Origin: Qipengyuania xiamenensis
GTDB lineage: Bacteria > Pseudomonadota > Alphaproteobacteria > Sphingomonadales > Sphingomonadaceae
Direction of reading: 5' to 3'
Length of the DNA: 64,000 nt
Assembly: GCF_019711495.1 (NCBI RefSeq)
Contig: NZ_JAIGNM010000002.1
Coordinates: 124,001-188,000 of the forward strand
The position numbers were made by a program, and so were the translations under genes. This document shows, piece after piece, positions 19,123 to 28,436 of this stretch. A model generated the notes under the pieces. The model worked only from the letters and a program-made list of their open reading frames with translations, searched no databases and was not told where the DNA came from. Numbering within the stretch: the stretch's first letter is position 1; the number at the start of each line of letters is the position of its first letter.

Positions 19123-20235
19123 TCACCCGGCGGCAATATCGCTCGTCTTGGTTAGCATCGGGTAATCGATATACCCCTCCGGACCCGGCAGGTACCAGCT
19201 TTGCGGAACGTTTACATTGGGTTGCAGCTCTGCGCCGATGCGAAAACGGTCGGGCAGATCGGGGTTCGAGATGAAATCGCGGCCCCAGCTCACTGCATCG
19301 CAGCGTCCCGCCTCGATGTCGGCCACAGCCTGTTCGGGCGAATAATCGCTGTTGAGGACGAGGGTGCCCGAATAGAGCTGGCGGATCAGCGGGCTCTGCT
19401 TGGGCACTTCGGTCGCTCCGAATGTGCCGTCCGGACCCGGTTCGCGCAGTTCGAGGAAAGCAAGGCCCAGCTCTTCGACCACCTTGGCGGCAGCGCCGAA
19501 GGTCGCGGGCGGATCGCTATCGTCGCAGCCCTGCGTCTCGCCATTGGGGGACAGGCGTACGCCAACGCGGTCCGCGCCCCAGACATCGACCAGCGCAGTG
19601 AGCACTTCGCGAAGGAAGCGCGTGCGATTTTCGGGGCTGCCGCCATATTCGTCTTCGCGCAGGTTGGTGCTGTCACGCAGGAACTGGTCGACGAGATAGC
19701 CATTGGCGCCGTGTAGTTGCACGCCGTCGAAACCGGCCTTTTTCGCATTCTCGGCAGCATGGCGGTAATCGGCCACGACGCGCGCGATCTCGTCCTTCGA
19801 AAGCTCGCGTGACTGTTCGTAATCCTTGCGGCCCTCGAACGTATGTGCATGGCCCGGAGCCTTGGTGGCGCTCGCCGAAACCGGCGGATTGCCGCCGAGG
19901 AAGTCGGGATGCACGAGCCGGCCCATGTGCCACATCTGCAAGACGATCTTTCCGCCTTCCTCGTGCACGGCATCGGTAACCAGCTTCCAGCCTTCGACCT
20001 GTTCATCGCTCCAGATGCCCGGAGCTGCAGGCCAGCCGAGACCCTCGACGCTGATGCCGGTGGCTTCGGAAATGATGAGGCCCGCACCGGCTCGCTGGCG
20101 GTAATAGGTCGCCATCATCTCGTTCGGGATCGAGCCGGGCTGGGTCGAACGACCACGCGTGAGCGGAGCCATGAATATGCGGTTCTTCGCCTCGATGGCG
20201 CCAAACTTGAGCGGATCGAACAGTTTTTCGTGCAT
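19123..20235 (-). CDS. old yellow enzyme family alkene reductase (NemA-like)
   Basis: 370 aa FMN-dependent ene-reductase that reduces activated C=C bonds and nitro or maleimide compounds with NADPH. Family signatures are APLTRGRSTQPG, the substrate-binding LHGANGYLVDQFL and the late SWGRDFISNPDLP. I chose ATG at 20235 with AAGGAC 11 nt upstream. It is divergent from the EamA transporter by 55 bp. Confidence 0.93.
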   Translation of the reverse strand: MHEKLFDPLKFGAIEAKNRIFMAPLTRGRSTQPGSIPNEMMATYYRQRAGAGLIISEATGISVEGLGWPAAPGIWSDEQVEGWKLVTDAVHEEGGKIVLQMWHMGRLVHPDFLGGNPPVSASATKAPGHAHTFEGRKDYEQSRELSKDEIARVVADYRHAAENAKKAGFDGVQLHGANGYLVDQFLRDSTNLREDEYGGSPENRTRFLREVLTALVDVWGADRVGVRLSPNGETQGCDDSDPPATFGAAAKVVEELGLAFLELREPGPDGTFGATEVPKQSPLIRQLYSGTLVLNSDYSPEQAVADIEAGRCDAVSWGRDFISNPDLPDRFRIGAELQPNVNVPQSWYLPGPEGYIDYPMLTKTSDIAAG

Positions 20236-20290
20236 TGCGGCGAAGTCCTTTTTGGATGTCCTTGTGTGCGACAAGAGCTAGGGGGCGGTC

Positions 20291-21208
20291 ATGGGAGAGA
20301 CAAGCGCCACGGCTGACAAGAATGGCTTTCAGGCCAGTGCATGGCACTTTGCCGCGCTGATTGCCGGCAATGTCGCACTGGCGCTGGGCCCGTGGCTCGT
20401 ACGCCTTGCGGACACGGGGCCGGTTTCCGCCGCCTTCTGGCGGCTCTTCCTGCCCATACCGCTGATCGCCTTCCTCGCGTGGCGCGGGAGGTCGCCCGGG
20501 AAGATCGACTGGCGGCTGGCGCTGCTGGTGATGGCGGCGGGCGTGTTCTTCTCGCTCGACCTTGCCAGCTGGCACATCGGGATCGAACAGACCCGTCTTG
20601 GCAATGCCGTTCTCTTCGGTAATTCCGGCAGCGTGATCCTGATGGTCTGGGGTCTTATCGCGCTGCGCCGTGCACCATCGTGGCGCGAAGGTGGCGGAGT
20701 GCTGGCGGCGATGGTCGGAGCGGCCATCCTCCTCGGACGTAGTCTCGAGATCTCGACGACTACCTTCATCGGCGATCTCTTCTGCCTTTTCGCAGGCGTC
20801 TGTTACGCCTTCTACCTCTTGCCGGCCCAGCGCGCCCGTGCGGTGCTGGGCCAGTGGAGCGTCCTGCTGCTGGTGAGCCTTGCGGCCTCGCCCCTGTTGC
20901 TCGGCATGGCCGTGTTCGCAGGCGAGCCGGTGTGGCCGGGCGAAGCGGGCTGGACGCCCGTGCTGCTGCTCGCCCTGAGCAGCCAGATCATCGGTCAGGG
21001 CCTGCTGGTCTACTCGCTGCGCCACTTCCCGCCGCTGATCATCGGCATGGCACTGCTGACCCAGCCGGCGGTGGCGGCGACTATCGGATGGTTGGTCTTC
21101 GGCGAGCTGCTGGTGCCGCTCGACATCCTTGGGATGGTGCTGGTCGGTACGGCGCTGATCCTTGCCCGCAGCAGCCCTCCGAGAGTGCAGCCGCGGCCGG
21201 AAGGCTGA
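20291..21208 (+). CDS. EamA/DMT family transporter
   Basis: 305 aa with ten predicted helices in two EamA repeats (about 20-150 and 165-295). Members export metabolites or amino acids. FLAWRGRSPGKIDW marks the loop and FGELLVPLDILGMVLVGTAL the end of the second repeat. The stop directly abuts the stop of the convergent DUF2254 gene. The substrate is unknown. Confidence 0.87.
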   Translation: MGETSATADKNGFQASAWHFAALIAGNVALALGPWLVRLADTGPVSAAFWRLFLPIPLIAFLAWRGRSPGKIDWRLALLVMAAGVFFSLDLASWHIGIEQTRLGNAVLFGNSGSVILMVWGLIALRRAPSWREGGGVLAAMVGAAILLGRSLEISTTTFIGDLFCLFAGVCYAFYLLPAQRARAVLGQWSVLLLVSLAASPLLLGMAVFAGEPVWPGEAGWTPVLLLALSSQIIGQGLLVYSLRHFPPLIIGMALLTQPAVAATIGWLVFGELLVPLDILGMVLVGTALILARSSPPRVQPRPEG

Positions 21209-22525
21209 CTACCAGAATTCCCGGTTGAACTCGACGTGGTGCGCCTCGAACTGCTCAAGATCGGGGCCTTTCAGGCTCAGGCGGGCCTGAGCGGCAAGCT
21301 TGTCGGCTTCGTCCTTGAGGATCTTCTGCCTGCGCTCGTCCTTGATCGGCCCGGCAGCCTTCGCGAGCGTATCGAGCATGACTTCCGCGGCGATCGGCGA
21401 GGTGGCGACCGCGCTTCGGATCGCGCCGAAACCGCGCTTCACATAGTGATCGAAGTTGTCGGGAAGCGGAATGACCGGGCAGTCCTCCGCGTCCTCGCCG
21501 CAGATGTCCTTGCGCAAATCGCGCCGTCCGATTTCCGAAGTCGACGCGCCGAGCCAGTGCAAGGCCGTGATCGCGGTGAAAGGATCGTTGATACCAGGCG
21601 AAAGCGCCCGCAGCCCGATCTCTACCAGCTCGTCGAGAAGGAACTGCGGGTCCTGCTCGGGCGTGCGCGTCGATCCGAGAGTGAAACAGTCGCGCACCCG
21701 CTTCTCGATGTTTTCAGGGTCGCAGCCCTCGATCTCCATGAAGGGCATATCGCGGTGGACGAAGTCGCCCGTGCGGACCTTGAGGGAGAAGGTGCAGCCG
21801 CAATCGCGTGCGACGTCTTCCAAATCTTCGAAGTCGATCAGCTGGACATAGCCGGTCTTCCAGGCCGTCAGCGGTTTTCCGCCCCTGGGTTCGATCGCAT
21901 CGGAAAACTCGTCCTCGACAGGGTAGGTTTCGCGGATGGCATCGAGCAGACGGCGGCCGATCCCCTCCAGCACCTTGTTGATGCGGATGGATGACGGGAT
22001 GTGATTGAGGAAGAAAACGAGCACCGCAACGCAGAACGCCATGAGCAGGTAGGCAACCAGCAGCGATAGCTGCGGGGTGAATCCGGGGAGGGCGGTGGCG
22101 ACGGCGTCTCCGCCGGTCGCGGGCGTCTCGTCTTCCGCACGCACTGCGCGCAGCACGATGAGCGCATAGACGAAGCTGCCGATGAAGGTGGCGAGACTGA
22201 TCTGGTTGCCCCGATCCTCCATGAAGTTGGTCAGGAGGCGCGGGCCGTAATTTCCGCTGGCATAGGCGACCGCGGCAATCGTGATGGAGAAGACGGTCGA
22301 GGCAACGCCGATCATGCTGCCGGCCATCACCGTGAGCATGTCCGCCGCCCCCTTGGGACGCGACGGCACGATCCATTCGACATCGTTCAGGAATTCGGCA
22401 AAGCCGGAGCGGTCGAGCCACACCATGACCGAGGCGAGCACAGCGGCAAGAAGCGAGAAAAGCGCCGGATAGAACCAGTAATTGGCGTTCAGGCGCGCCC
22501 AGAAAAATCGCAATTCCGCTGTCAT
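21209..22525 (-). CDS. DUF2254 membrane protein
   Basis: 438 aa. Four N-terminal helices (about 15-160) with the family stretch GVASTVFSITIAAVAYASGN are followed by a soluble C-terminal domain of about 270 residues. The family is common in alphaproteobacteria and has no assigned function. Stop-to-stop contact with the EamA gene. Confidence 0.85.
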   Translation of the reverse strand: MTAELRFFWARLNANYWFYPALFSLLAAVLASVMVWLDRSGFAEFLNDVEWIVPSRPKGAADMLTVMAGSMIGVASTVFSITIAAVAYASGNYGPRLLTNFMEDRGNQISLATFIGSFVYALIVLRAVRAEDETPATGGDAVATALPGFTPQLSLLVAYLLMAFCVAVLVFFLNHIPSSIRINKVLEGIGRRLLDAIRETYPVEDEFSDAIEPRGGKPLTAWKTGYVQLIDFEDLEDVARDCGCTFSLKVRTGDFVHRDMPFMEIEGCDPENIEKRVRDCFTLGSTRTPEQDPQFLLDELVEIGLRALSPGINDPFTAITALHWLGASTSEIGRRDLRKDICGEDAEDCPVIPLPDNFDHYVKRGFGAIRSAVATSPIAAEVMLDTLAKAAGPIKDERRQKILKDEADKLAAQARLSLKGPDLEQFEAHHVEFNREFW

Positions 22526-22559
22526 GAATGCCTAAACGCGCTTCCCGCCAAAGGGTTGC

Positions 22560-23024
22560 CTAGTTCGGCGCATGCGGCTGGTTCTGTGCTTGCTCCTGCT
22601 GCATTTGCGCATAGCTTTCACGCAGCACCTCCGCGATCTCGGCTAGCGAGATCGTGAAGACCCCACCATTCGCTTCGCGCCACATTGCAACACCTTCGCT
22701 GTGGTCCGGAAAATCCCGGTCACTCGACACGATCGATGTGACGCTCATGTCGAGAGTTTCCCGTGACACGGGGAGATGCTGGACCACATCATTTCCCGGG
22801 ATCGACGAATAGTTCACGCCGATCATGGAGATGTGAAATACCTCCATCGAAGCTTCGTCAGGGCCAATGAATTCAATAGCCTGGATCTTGATCAAGGCGC
22901 CGGTGTCGGCCGGAGCGGTTTGAAACGCCCAAATCTGTCCGACTTCGTACTCTCCGCCCTCATCGGCAGCCAGCGGGCCGGCGAAAACGAACAGGAGAAG
23001 AAACGCACAAAGCTGGCGCATCAT
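22560..23024 (-). CDS. exported protein of unknown function
   Basis: 154 aa. A signal peptide (about 1-20, ending GPLAA) is followed by a small beta-rich domain (YEVGQIWAFQT, IKIQAIEFIG). The tail is Gln-rich. Translationally coupled to nadA (ATGA overlap at 23021-23024), although no role in NAD synthesis is apparent. I do not recognise the family. Confidence 0.7.
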   Translation of the reverse strand: MMRQLCAFLLLFVFAGPLAADEGGEYEVGQIWAFQTAPADTGALIKIQAIEFIGPDEASMEVFHISMIGVNYSSIPGNDVVQHLPVSRETLDMSVTSIVSSDRDFPDHSEGVAMWREANGGVFTISLAEIAEVLRESYAQMQQEQAQNQPHAPN

Positions 23025-24007
23025 ACCTTGCCCAGATCACCCTTGCCGATGGTGCCGCTGGCCATTTCGAGCATGCGGTCGAGGCTCTGCTTGGCCTTGA
23101 GGCGCAGGCCTTCCTCGATCTCGATGCGCGGCTCCAGCGTGTCGAGGCACTTGTAGAGCTTCTCCAGCGTGTTGAGCGCCATGTAGGGGCAGATATTGCA
23201 GCTGCAGTTACCGTCCGCACCGGGCGCGCCGATGAAGGTCTTTTCAGGCAGTGCCTTTTCCATCTGGTGGATGATGTGCGGCTCGGTCGCGACGATCAGC
23301 GTATCGCCCTCGAAAGTCTGCGCGAACTGGAGGATGCCGCTGGTCGAGCCGACATAATCGGCATGCTCGACGATGGTCGGCGGGCATTCGGGGTGCGCGG
23401 CGACAGGGGCATCGGGATGCTTCGCCTTGAGCTTGAGCAATTCGGTTTCGCTGAAGGCTTCGTGGACGATGCAGACACCCGGCCACAGCAGCATGTCGCG
23501 GCCGAACTTGCGGCTCATGTAGCTGCCCAGATGACGGTCGGGGCCGAAGATGATCTTCTGGTCTTCGGGGATCTGGCTGATGATGGTTTCGGCGCTGGAA
23601 GAGGTGACGATGATGTCGCTGAGCGCCTTCACCTCGGTCGAGCAGTTGATGTAGGTCAACGCGATATGGTCGGGGTGCTTTTCGCGGAAAGCCTTGAACT
23701 TTTCGGGCGGGCAGCTGTCTTCGAGGCTGCAGCCTGCATCCATGTCGGGCAGGACCACGATCTTCTCAGGGCTGAGGATTTTCGCAGTGTCGGCCATGAA
23801 TTTCACGCCGCAAAAGGCGATCACATCGGCATCTGTTTCCGCCGCCTTGCGCGACAGTTCGAGGCTGTCGCCGACGAAGTCCGCCAGATCCTGGATCTGC
23901 GGGCTCTGGTAATAATGCGCGAGGATGATCGCGTTCTTTTCCTTGCGGAGGCGATCGATCTCGGCGAGCAGGTCGTCGCCTGTCGGAAGGCTGGTTTCGG
24001 CGGTCAT
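23021..24007 (-). CDS. nadA: quinolinate synthase NadA
   Basis: 328 aa. Condenses iminoaspartate with dihydroxyacetone phosphate to quinolinate in NAD synthesis, using one [4Fe-4S] cluster. Three regions with the expected cysteines are present: AGCSLEDSC (about 92-99), AAHPECPP (about 204-210) and the C-terminal CSCNICPYM. AHYYQSPQIQDLADFVGDSL is the N-terminal signature. nadB and nadC are not adjacent. Confidence 0.95.
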   Translation of the reverse strand: MTAETSLPTGDDLLAEIDRLRKEKNAIILAHYYQSPQIQDLADFVGDSLELSRKAAETDADVIAFCGVKFMADTAKILSPEKIVVLPDMDAGCSLEDSCPPEKFKAFREKHPDHIALTYINCSTEVKALSDIIVTSSSAETIISQIPEDQKIIFGPDRHLGSYMSRKFGRDMLLWPGVCIVHEAFSETELLKLKAKHPDAPVAAHPECPPTIVEHADYVGSTSGILQFAQTFEGDTLIVATEPHIIHQMEKALPEKTFIGAPGADGNCSCNICPYMALNTLEKLYKCLDTLEPRIEIEEGLRLKAKQSLDRMLEMASGTIGKGDLGKV

Positions 24008-24090
24008 GGTTCGTGTCCCGTCTGAATTGCTTTGAGGCGCTTATAGACGGAACGAGCCGGCTGGCGAGGGGGTTCCTTCCCCGATCCGAC

Positions 24091-24867
24091 TTACATGGTG
24101 AAGCCGGGCGGCAGGAAGGCCTCCATCGGACGCTCGGCCCCCGGAGTACCGGCAATGACCTGCTCGGTAATGCCCATGCCGAACGATGTGTGAGCGATGG
24201 CGACCGAAATCGCGAAGACCGCAATATAGAGGCCCAGACCCCACCAATAGGCTGGATGCACGCGGCCCTGGCTGCGCTTGTCCGCGATCATGCCGATCGC
24301 CGGGAAGATCATCGTGCACAGAGTCGTGATGAGCCAGGCGTTGGGGATCATCAGCGGTAGCGGAAGCAGGCGGCCGAGCCCCGGACCGGTCAGGATGGCC
24401 ATGCCGCACAACATCAGCCTGCGGTGCCAGCCTGTATAGCGGCGGCGGCGCAGCGCCCAGAAGGTCAGCCCGCCGAACAGCCAGACGAGCGCGGTATTGC
24501 TCCAGAGGAACTCGCTGACGTGGAAGAAAAACGGCCCGCCCGTGCGGCGTGCGACCACGACCATGATTACCGTGCCGAAAATCACCATCAGCGGCACCCA
24601 GAGATAGGCGAGCTTGCCGAAAGTCGCGTGGAGCGACCAGTTGCCGCTCGATGCGGTGAGATGCTGGCCGCAGTAGATGCCCAGCCAACTCATGAAGATC
24701 ACGCCGTGGATGTGATAGGCGAGCGGAACGTCGAAACTCGACCGCCCCATCGCCAAGTTCACACTGAAACCGGCCACGATGATTAGCGACATGACGAAGG
24801 CCATGATCGTGAAGAAACGCGTGTTTCCGCGAATTGCATTATCCGGTGATGCGGCTGCCGTAGCCAT
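24091..24867 (-). CDS. integral membrane protein of unknown function
   Basis: 258 aa with about seven helices. Histidines sit inside or next to helices (YHIHGVIFMSW, LHATFGKLAY, GWHRRLMLC), a pattern that recalls haem-binding or cytochrome b-like membrane proteins, but I cannot assign it. ATG at 24867 has GGGGGAG 10-16 nt upstream; the open frame begins 39 bp earlier without support. No obvious operon partner. Confidence 0.65.
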   Translation of the reverse strand: MATAAASPDNAIRGNTRFFTIMAFVMSLIIVAGFSVNLAMGRSSFDVPLAYHIHGVIFMSWLGIYCGQHLTASSGNWSLHATFGKLAYLWVPLMVIFGTVIMVVVARRTGGPFFFHVSEFLWSNTALVWLFGGLTFWALRRRRYTGWHRRLMLCGMAILTGPGLGRLLPLPLMIPNAWLITTLCTMIFPAIGMIADKRSQGRVHPAYWWGLGLYIAVFAISVAIAHTSFGMGITEQVIAGTPGAERPMEAFLPPGFTM

Positions 24868-24965
24868 ACTCGTAACTCCCCCAAGAACGAGCGACCATTT
24901 TTCCATTTTCTTTTTGGGCTATTACCCCTGCCGCGCGCAGTCAATCGCCAGCATGTGGAGAAGCG

Positions 24966-25841
24966 TCAGGCTGCCTTCCAAACATCGCCGTCACGACCGG
25001 CAAGACCTCGGCGTTCGAGATCGATCAGGTGCGCAGTCACGGACATTTTCGCTGCGCCGTGCAGTTTCTCGTCGAGACCCTTGTACATCTTGGGCACGAA
25101 ATCGGCAGCCTCATGCGGGCCTTCACGCAGGTGGCGCAGGATCTGGTTTTCGCGCTGGCGGCGGTGGCCGATCATCCCGCGAACCAGCTGGCGCGGCTTG
25201 GATATCGCCTCGCCGTGGGCGGGGTAATAGACCGTGTCCTGCTCGCGGGCGTAAAGCTTTTCGAGGCTGGCCATGTAGTCGGCCATGTCGCCATCGGGCG
25301 GGACGACCACGCTGGTCGACCATCCCATGACATGGTCGCCGGTGAAGACCGCGCCGCTTTCTTCCAGCGCAAAGCACAGGTGGTTCGACACATGGCCGGG
25401 CGTTGCGACGGCGCGGAGAGTCCAGCCGGGGCCGGTCATGGCCTCGCCGTCTTCCAGCACGCGGTCGGGCTCGTATGTGCGGTCGAAACTTGCATCCGCG
25501 CGAGGCCCGCTGTCGTCGAGCACGAGCGGCGCGCAGCCGACGATGGGGGCGCCGGTACGGGCAGCTAGCGTCTTGGCAGCGGGCGAATGGTCGCGGTGGG
25601 TATGCGTGCACATGATTGCGCAGACATGCTCTTCGCCGATGGCGGCATCGAGTGCGAGCAAATGCGCCTTCTCGTCCGGACCGGGATCGATCACCGCGCA
25701 GCCATCGCCGAGACCGACGATGTAACTCTGTGTGCCCGTATAGGTATAAGGCGAGGGATTGGGAGCGAGCACGCGGCGTACCAGCGGCTCAAGCTGCATC
25801 GCTTCGCCCGTGGGCCAGGGCTTGGGGGGAATTCCTGCCAT
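24966..25841 (-). CDS. metallo-beta-lactamase fold hydrolase (LACTB2/glyoxalase II-like)
   Basis: 291 aa. The zinc motif THTHRDH and later conserved His (TPGHVSNH) and Asp (FTGDHVMG) positions are present. A C-terminal winged-helix-like region (about 215-290, LRHLREGPHEAADFV) is typical of the LACTB2-like group, which includes RNases and thioesterases. Divergent from glpK, with about 48 bp between the starts. Substrate unknown. Confidence 0.87.
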   Translation of the reverse strand: MAGIPPKPWPTGEAMQLEPLVRRVLAPNPSPYTYTGTQSYIVGLGDGCAVIDPGPDEKAHLLALDAAIGEEHVCAIMCTHTHRDHSPAAKTLAARTGAPIVGCAPLVLDDSGPRADASFDRTYEPDRVLEDGEAMTGPGWTLRAVATPGHVSNHLCFALEESGAVFTGDHVMGWSTSVVVPPDGDMADYMASLEKLYAREQDTVYYPAHGEAISKPRQLVRGMIGHRRQRENQILRHLREGPHEAADFVPKMYKGLDEKLHGAAKMSVTAHLIDLERRGLAGRDGDVWKAA

Positions 25842-25889
25842 GCCTCAAGCCTGTAGCGAATGGCGCGGCTTGTCGATAGGGAGGGACGC

Positions 25890-27353
25890 ATGGGAGAGAA
25901 AATTCTGGTCCTCGACGCGGGGACGACTTCGACGAGAGCCATGGTCTTCAGCCGCGAGGGCCGCATGGAGCGCGTCGCGCAGGAAGAGCTGACGCAGCAC
26001 TATCCGAAGCCCGGCTGGGTGGAGCACGATGCGAGCGAAATCTGGGACAAGACCTTGTCCTGCATGCGCGAGGTAGTGGGAGATGATGCGTCGTCGATTG
26101 CGGCGATCGGCATCACCAACCAGCGCGAAACGGTTGTCGCGTGGGACCGCAACACTGGCGAACCGCTTGCACGCGCCATCGTCTGGCAGGACCGTCGTAC
26201 CGCCGGTTTCTGTGCGGAACTGAAAGAGGCCGGGCACGAGGCATCGGTGCAGGAGCGCACCGGCCTCCTGCTCGATCCCTATTTCTCGGGCACGAAGATG
26301 CGCTGGATGCTCGACAATGACGATGCGGTCCGCGCTGCTGCGGAAAACGGAGCATTGGCATTCGGGACCGTCGAGAGCTGGCTCGTCTTCAAGCTTTCGG
26401 GCGGTGAGCATATCTCGGACGCGAGCAACGCCAGCCGCACGCTGCTGCTCGCGCTGGAGGGCGATCAGTTCGATGAACAGCTGTGCGAACTTTTCGGTGT
26501 GCCGAAGGCAGCCTTGCCCCGGGTGGTGGATACCCACGGCAAGCTTGCGTCAAGCGACGCGGAATGGCTGGGAAGCCAAGTCCCGATCTGCGGCCTTGTC
26601 GGCGACCAGCAGTCGGCCACCATCGGGCAGGGCTGCCTGTCCTTCGGCGAGACAAAGGCGACATACGGCACGGGCGCATTCGTCCTGACCAACAAGGGAA
26701 CCGACCTGCCACGTTCGGAGAACCGGCTGCTCGGCACCGTCCTGCACCAGGCAGGCGGAACGCGGACTTATGCGATCGAGGGCGCGTGCTTCGTCGCAGG
26801 CAGCCTGGTGCAGTATTTGCGCGACCAGTTGGGCCTGATCGGGAGCGCCTCGGAAACGGAAGATCTCGCACGGTCGATCGAGGACAGCGGCGAGGTGGTG
26901 ATCGTGCCCGCCCTTGCCGGGCTCGGCGCGCCGCATTGGAAGCCGGATGCACGCGGCGTCTTCTCAGGCCTGAGCTTTGCCAGCGGGAAAGCGCAGATCG
27001 CACGCGCGGCGCTGGAGGCAATGGCGCACCAGACGCACGACCTTGCATCCGCATTCGCAGCCGACGGAGCGCCCTGGACGAGCCTCAAGATCGATGGCGG
27101 CATGAGTGCAAACGAGTGGATGGCGCAGGACCTTGCCGACATCCTCGACCTTCCCGTCGAACGGCCCGATTTCGTGGAAACCACAGCGCTGGGTGCGGCA
27201 ATATGCGCAAGCGTGGGGGCAGGCCTCTATCCCGATCTCGGAAATGCGGCCAGCGCCATGCGCGGCGCGACGCGGACGTTTACGCCGTCGATGTCCGCGA
27301 ATGTGAGGAAGGACCGGCTTGCGCGGTACGCCCGCGCGCTTTCGGTGGCCTGA
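25890..27353 (+). CDS. glpK: glycerol kinase GlpK
   Basis: 487 aa. Phosphorylates glycerol with ATP to glycerol 3-phosphate. FGGY-family motifs are present: LVLDAGTTSTRAMVF, TNQRETVVAWD, TGLLLDPYFSGTK, IDGGMSANEWMAQ and the C-terminal ETTALGAAICA. ATG at 25890 has GGGAGGGA directly upstream. glpF, glpD and a regulator are not adjacent. The gene ends in a 20-bp palindrome shared with the convergent rcdA-like gene. Confidence 0.95.
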   Translation: MGEKILVLDAGTTSTRAMVFSREGRMERVAQEELTQHYPKPGWVEHDASEIWDKTLSCMREVVGDDASSIAAIGITNQRETVVAWDRNTGEPLARAIVWQDRRTAGFCAELKEAGHEASVQERTGLLLDPYFSGTKMRWMLDNDDAVRAAAENGALAFGTVESWLVFKLSGGEHISDASNASRTLLLALEGDQFDEQLCELFGVPKAALPRVVDTHGKLASSDAEWLGSQVPICGLVGDQQSATIGQGCLSFGETKATYGTGAFVLTNKGTDLPRSENRLLGTVLHQAGGTRTYAIEGACFVAGSLVQYLRDQLGLIGSASETEDLARSIEDSGEVVIVPALAGLGAPHWKPDARGVFSGLSFASGKAQIARAALEAMAHQTHDLASAFAADGAPWTSLKIDGGMSANEWMAQDLADILDLPVERPDFVETTALGAAICASVGAGLYPDLGNAASAMRGATRTFTPSMSANVRKDRLARYARALSVA

Positions 27354-27363
27354 TCAGGCCACC
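27344..27363. repeat. 20-bp perfect palindrome spanning two convergent stop codons
   Basis: GGTGGCCTGATCAGGCCACC is identical to its reverse complement and contains both TGA stops (27351-27353 and the complement of 27354-27356). As a result glpK and the rcdA-like gene both end in Val-Ala-stop. It can form a cruciform or a hairpin in either transcript, but with no loop and no T-tract it is a poor intrinsic terminator. Confidence 0.8.
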
Positions 27364-27824
27364 CGGAAAGCCTGCGCGATACGGCCTTGCATCGCGCTGA
27401 CGGGATCGCTTTCGGCTTCGTCGCCGGAGCGCATTTCTTCGTCGAGCCGGGCAATGCGGGCATGCAGGCGTTCGGTTTCGCGGATCAACATGCGCGTCGC
27501 CGGTTCGAGCAGTTCCATGTTCGCCGGATCGGACGGACGCTCTTCGCCGAGCGTGCCGTGGCGGCGCAGCTGCGACTTGCTTAGTTCGCCCGAGTGATAG
27601 GCGCGCTGGTTGAGCAGCCAGGCGAGCACGTGCATGACCCGGGTCGTGGTGCGCAGTCCTTCGACCGACAGGGCGATGCGTACTTCGTCGGGAGAGTTGC
27701 CGCGACTTGCCTCGTCGCGCAGGTCGAACACGGCGCGTGCCTCGTCGGCAAGCGCAAGGGCTTCGGCGTATAGGTCTTCGACGACCTGCTCGTGAATCGT
27801 ACGGTCCATGTCCATGGTGAACAT
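27354..27824 (-). CDS. rcdA: RcdA-like protein (DUF1465 family)
   Basis: 156 aa, helical. In Caulobacter RcdA is an adaptor that helps bring the cell-cycle regulator CtrA to the ClpXP protease. Family features are the SVEGLRTTTRVMHVLAWLL helix and the later ATRMLIRETERLHARIARLD helix. The start could also be Met4 or Met6. Equivalence of function outside Caulobacter is an inference, but it fits the CtrA-type boxes seen elsewhere in this window. Confidence 0.75.
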   Translation of the reverse strand: MFTMDMDRTIHEQVVEDLYAEALALADEARAVFDLRDEASRGNSPDEVRIALSVEGLRTTTRVMHVLAWLLNQRAYHSGELSKSQLRRHGTLGEERPSDPANMELLEPATRMLIRETERLHARIARLDEEMRSGDEAESDPVSAMQGRIAQAFRVA

Positions 27825-27904
27825 CGCGTTACCACTATCGATCCGCGCCGCCCACCGCCGGTTTGACCTGCGTCCCGATCCGGGACGCGCGTCCGGCGCG
27901 GCAA

Positions 27905-28114
27905 TCAGGCGATAATATCAGGGATCAGGTTGTCCTCGATCGCCGAGATGCGGTCCTTTAACTGCAGCTTGCGCTTCTTCAGACGGGCGATCTGGAGCTG
28001 GTCGACGAAGCCGCCCTCATCACCTGCCTGGGTAAGCGCAGCGATGGCGGCGTCGAGGTCGCGATGCTCGCTCCTCAGCGTTTCCAGTCGCTTGCGCAAT
28101 TCCTGTTCGTTCAC
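27905..28114 (-). CDS. DUF465 (YdcH family) small coiled-coil protein
   Basis: 69 aa. Typical family pattern with a helical hairpin and ARLKKRKLQLKDRI near the C-terminus. GTG at 28114 is chosen because AAGGA lies about 9 nt upstream; the open frame upstream (to 28396) runs against the next gene. Divergent from a second DUF465 gene. Function unknown. Confidence 0.8.
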   Translation of the reverse strand: MNEQELRKRLETLRSEHRDLDAAIAALTQAGDEGGFVDQLQIARLKKRKLQLKDRISAIEDNLIPDIIA

Positions 28115-28262
28115 CGTCGTCGTCCTTGAATCTCGCTTTATCGCATGGCCTGTGAGAGGGGCTTTGTAAATTCGCAAAGCTGTGATTTGATAGTTGGTCT
28201 GCGGCTCGTTCCGCACGGTTCGAGTCGCTTTGGGGTCGTCACACTCTGAAGGAGACGCATCG

Positions 28263-28418
28263 ATGCAATCATCCCATGTCGCCGCACTCAAGGCCAAGCA
28301 CGCAGGACTGGAAGCCCGCCTGCACGATGAACAGGCACGGCCGTCGCCCGACATTTCGATGATCCAGCAGCTTAAGAAGCAGAAGCTAAAGCTCAAGGAA
28401 GAGATCGCCGCCCACTGA
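28263..28418 (+). CDS. DUF465 (YdcH family) small protein
   Basis: 51 aa, a shorter paralogue of the neighbouring gene (LKKQKLKLKEEIAAH at the end against LKKRKLQLKDRI in the other). ATG at 28263 has GAAGGAGA upstream. A GC-rich stem-loop follows. Confidence 0.8.
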   Translation: MQSSHVAALKAKHAGLEARLHDEQARPSPDISMIQQLKKQKLKLKEEIAAH

Positions 28419-28436
28419 GGCCGGCCCTCCTAGATT

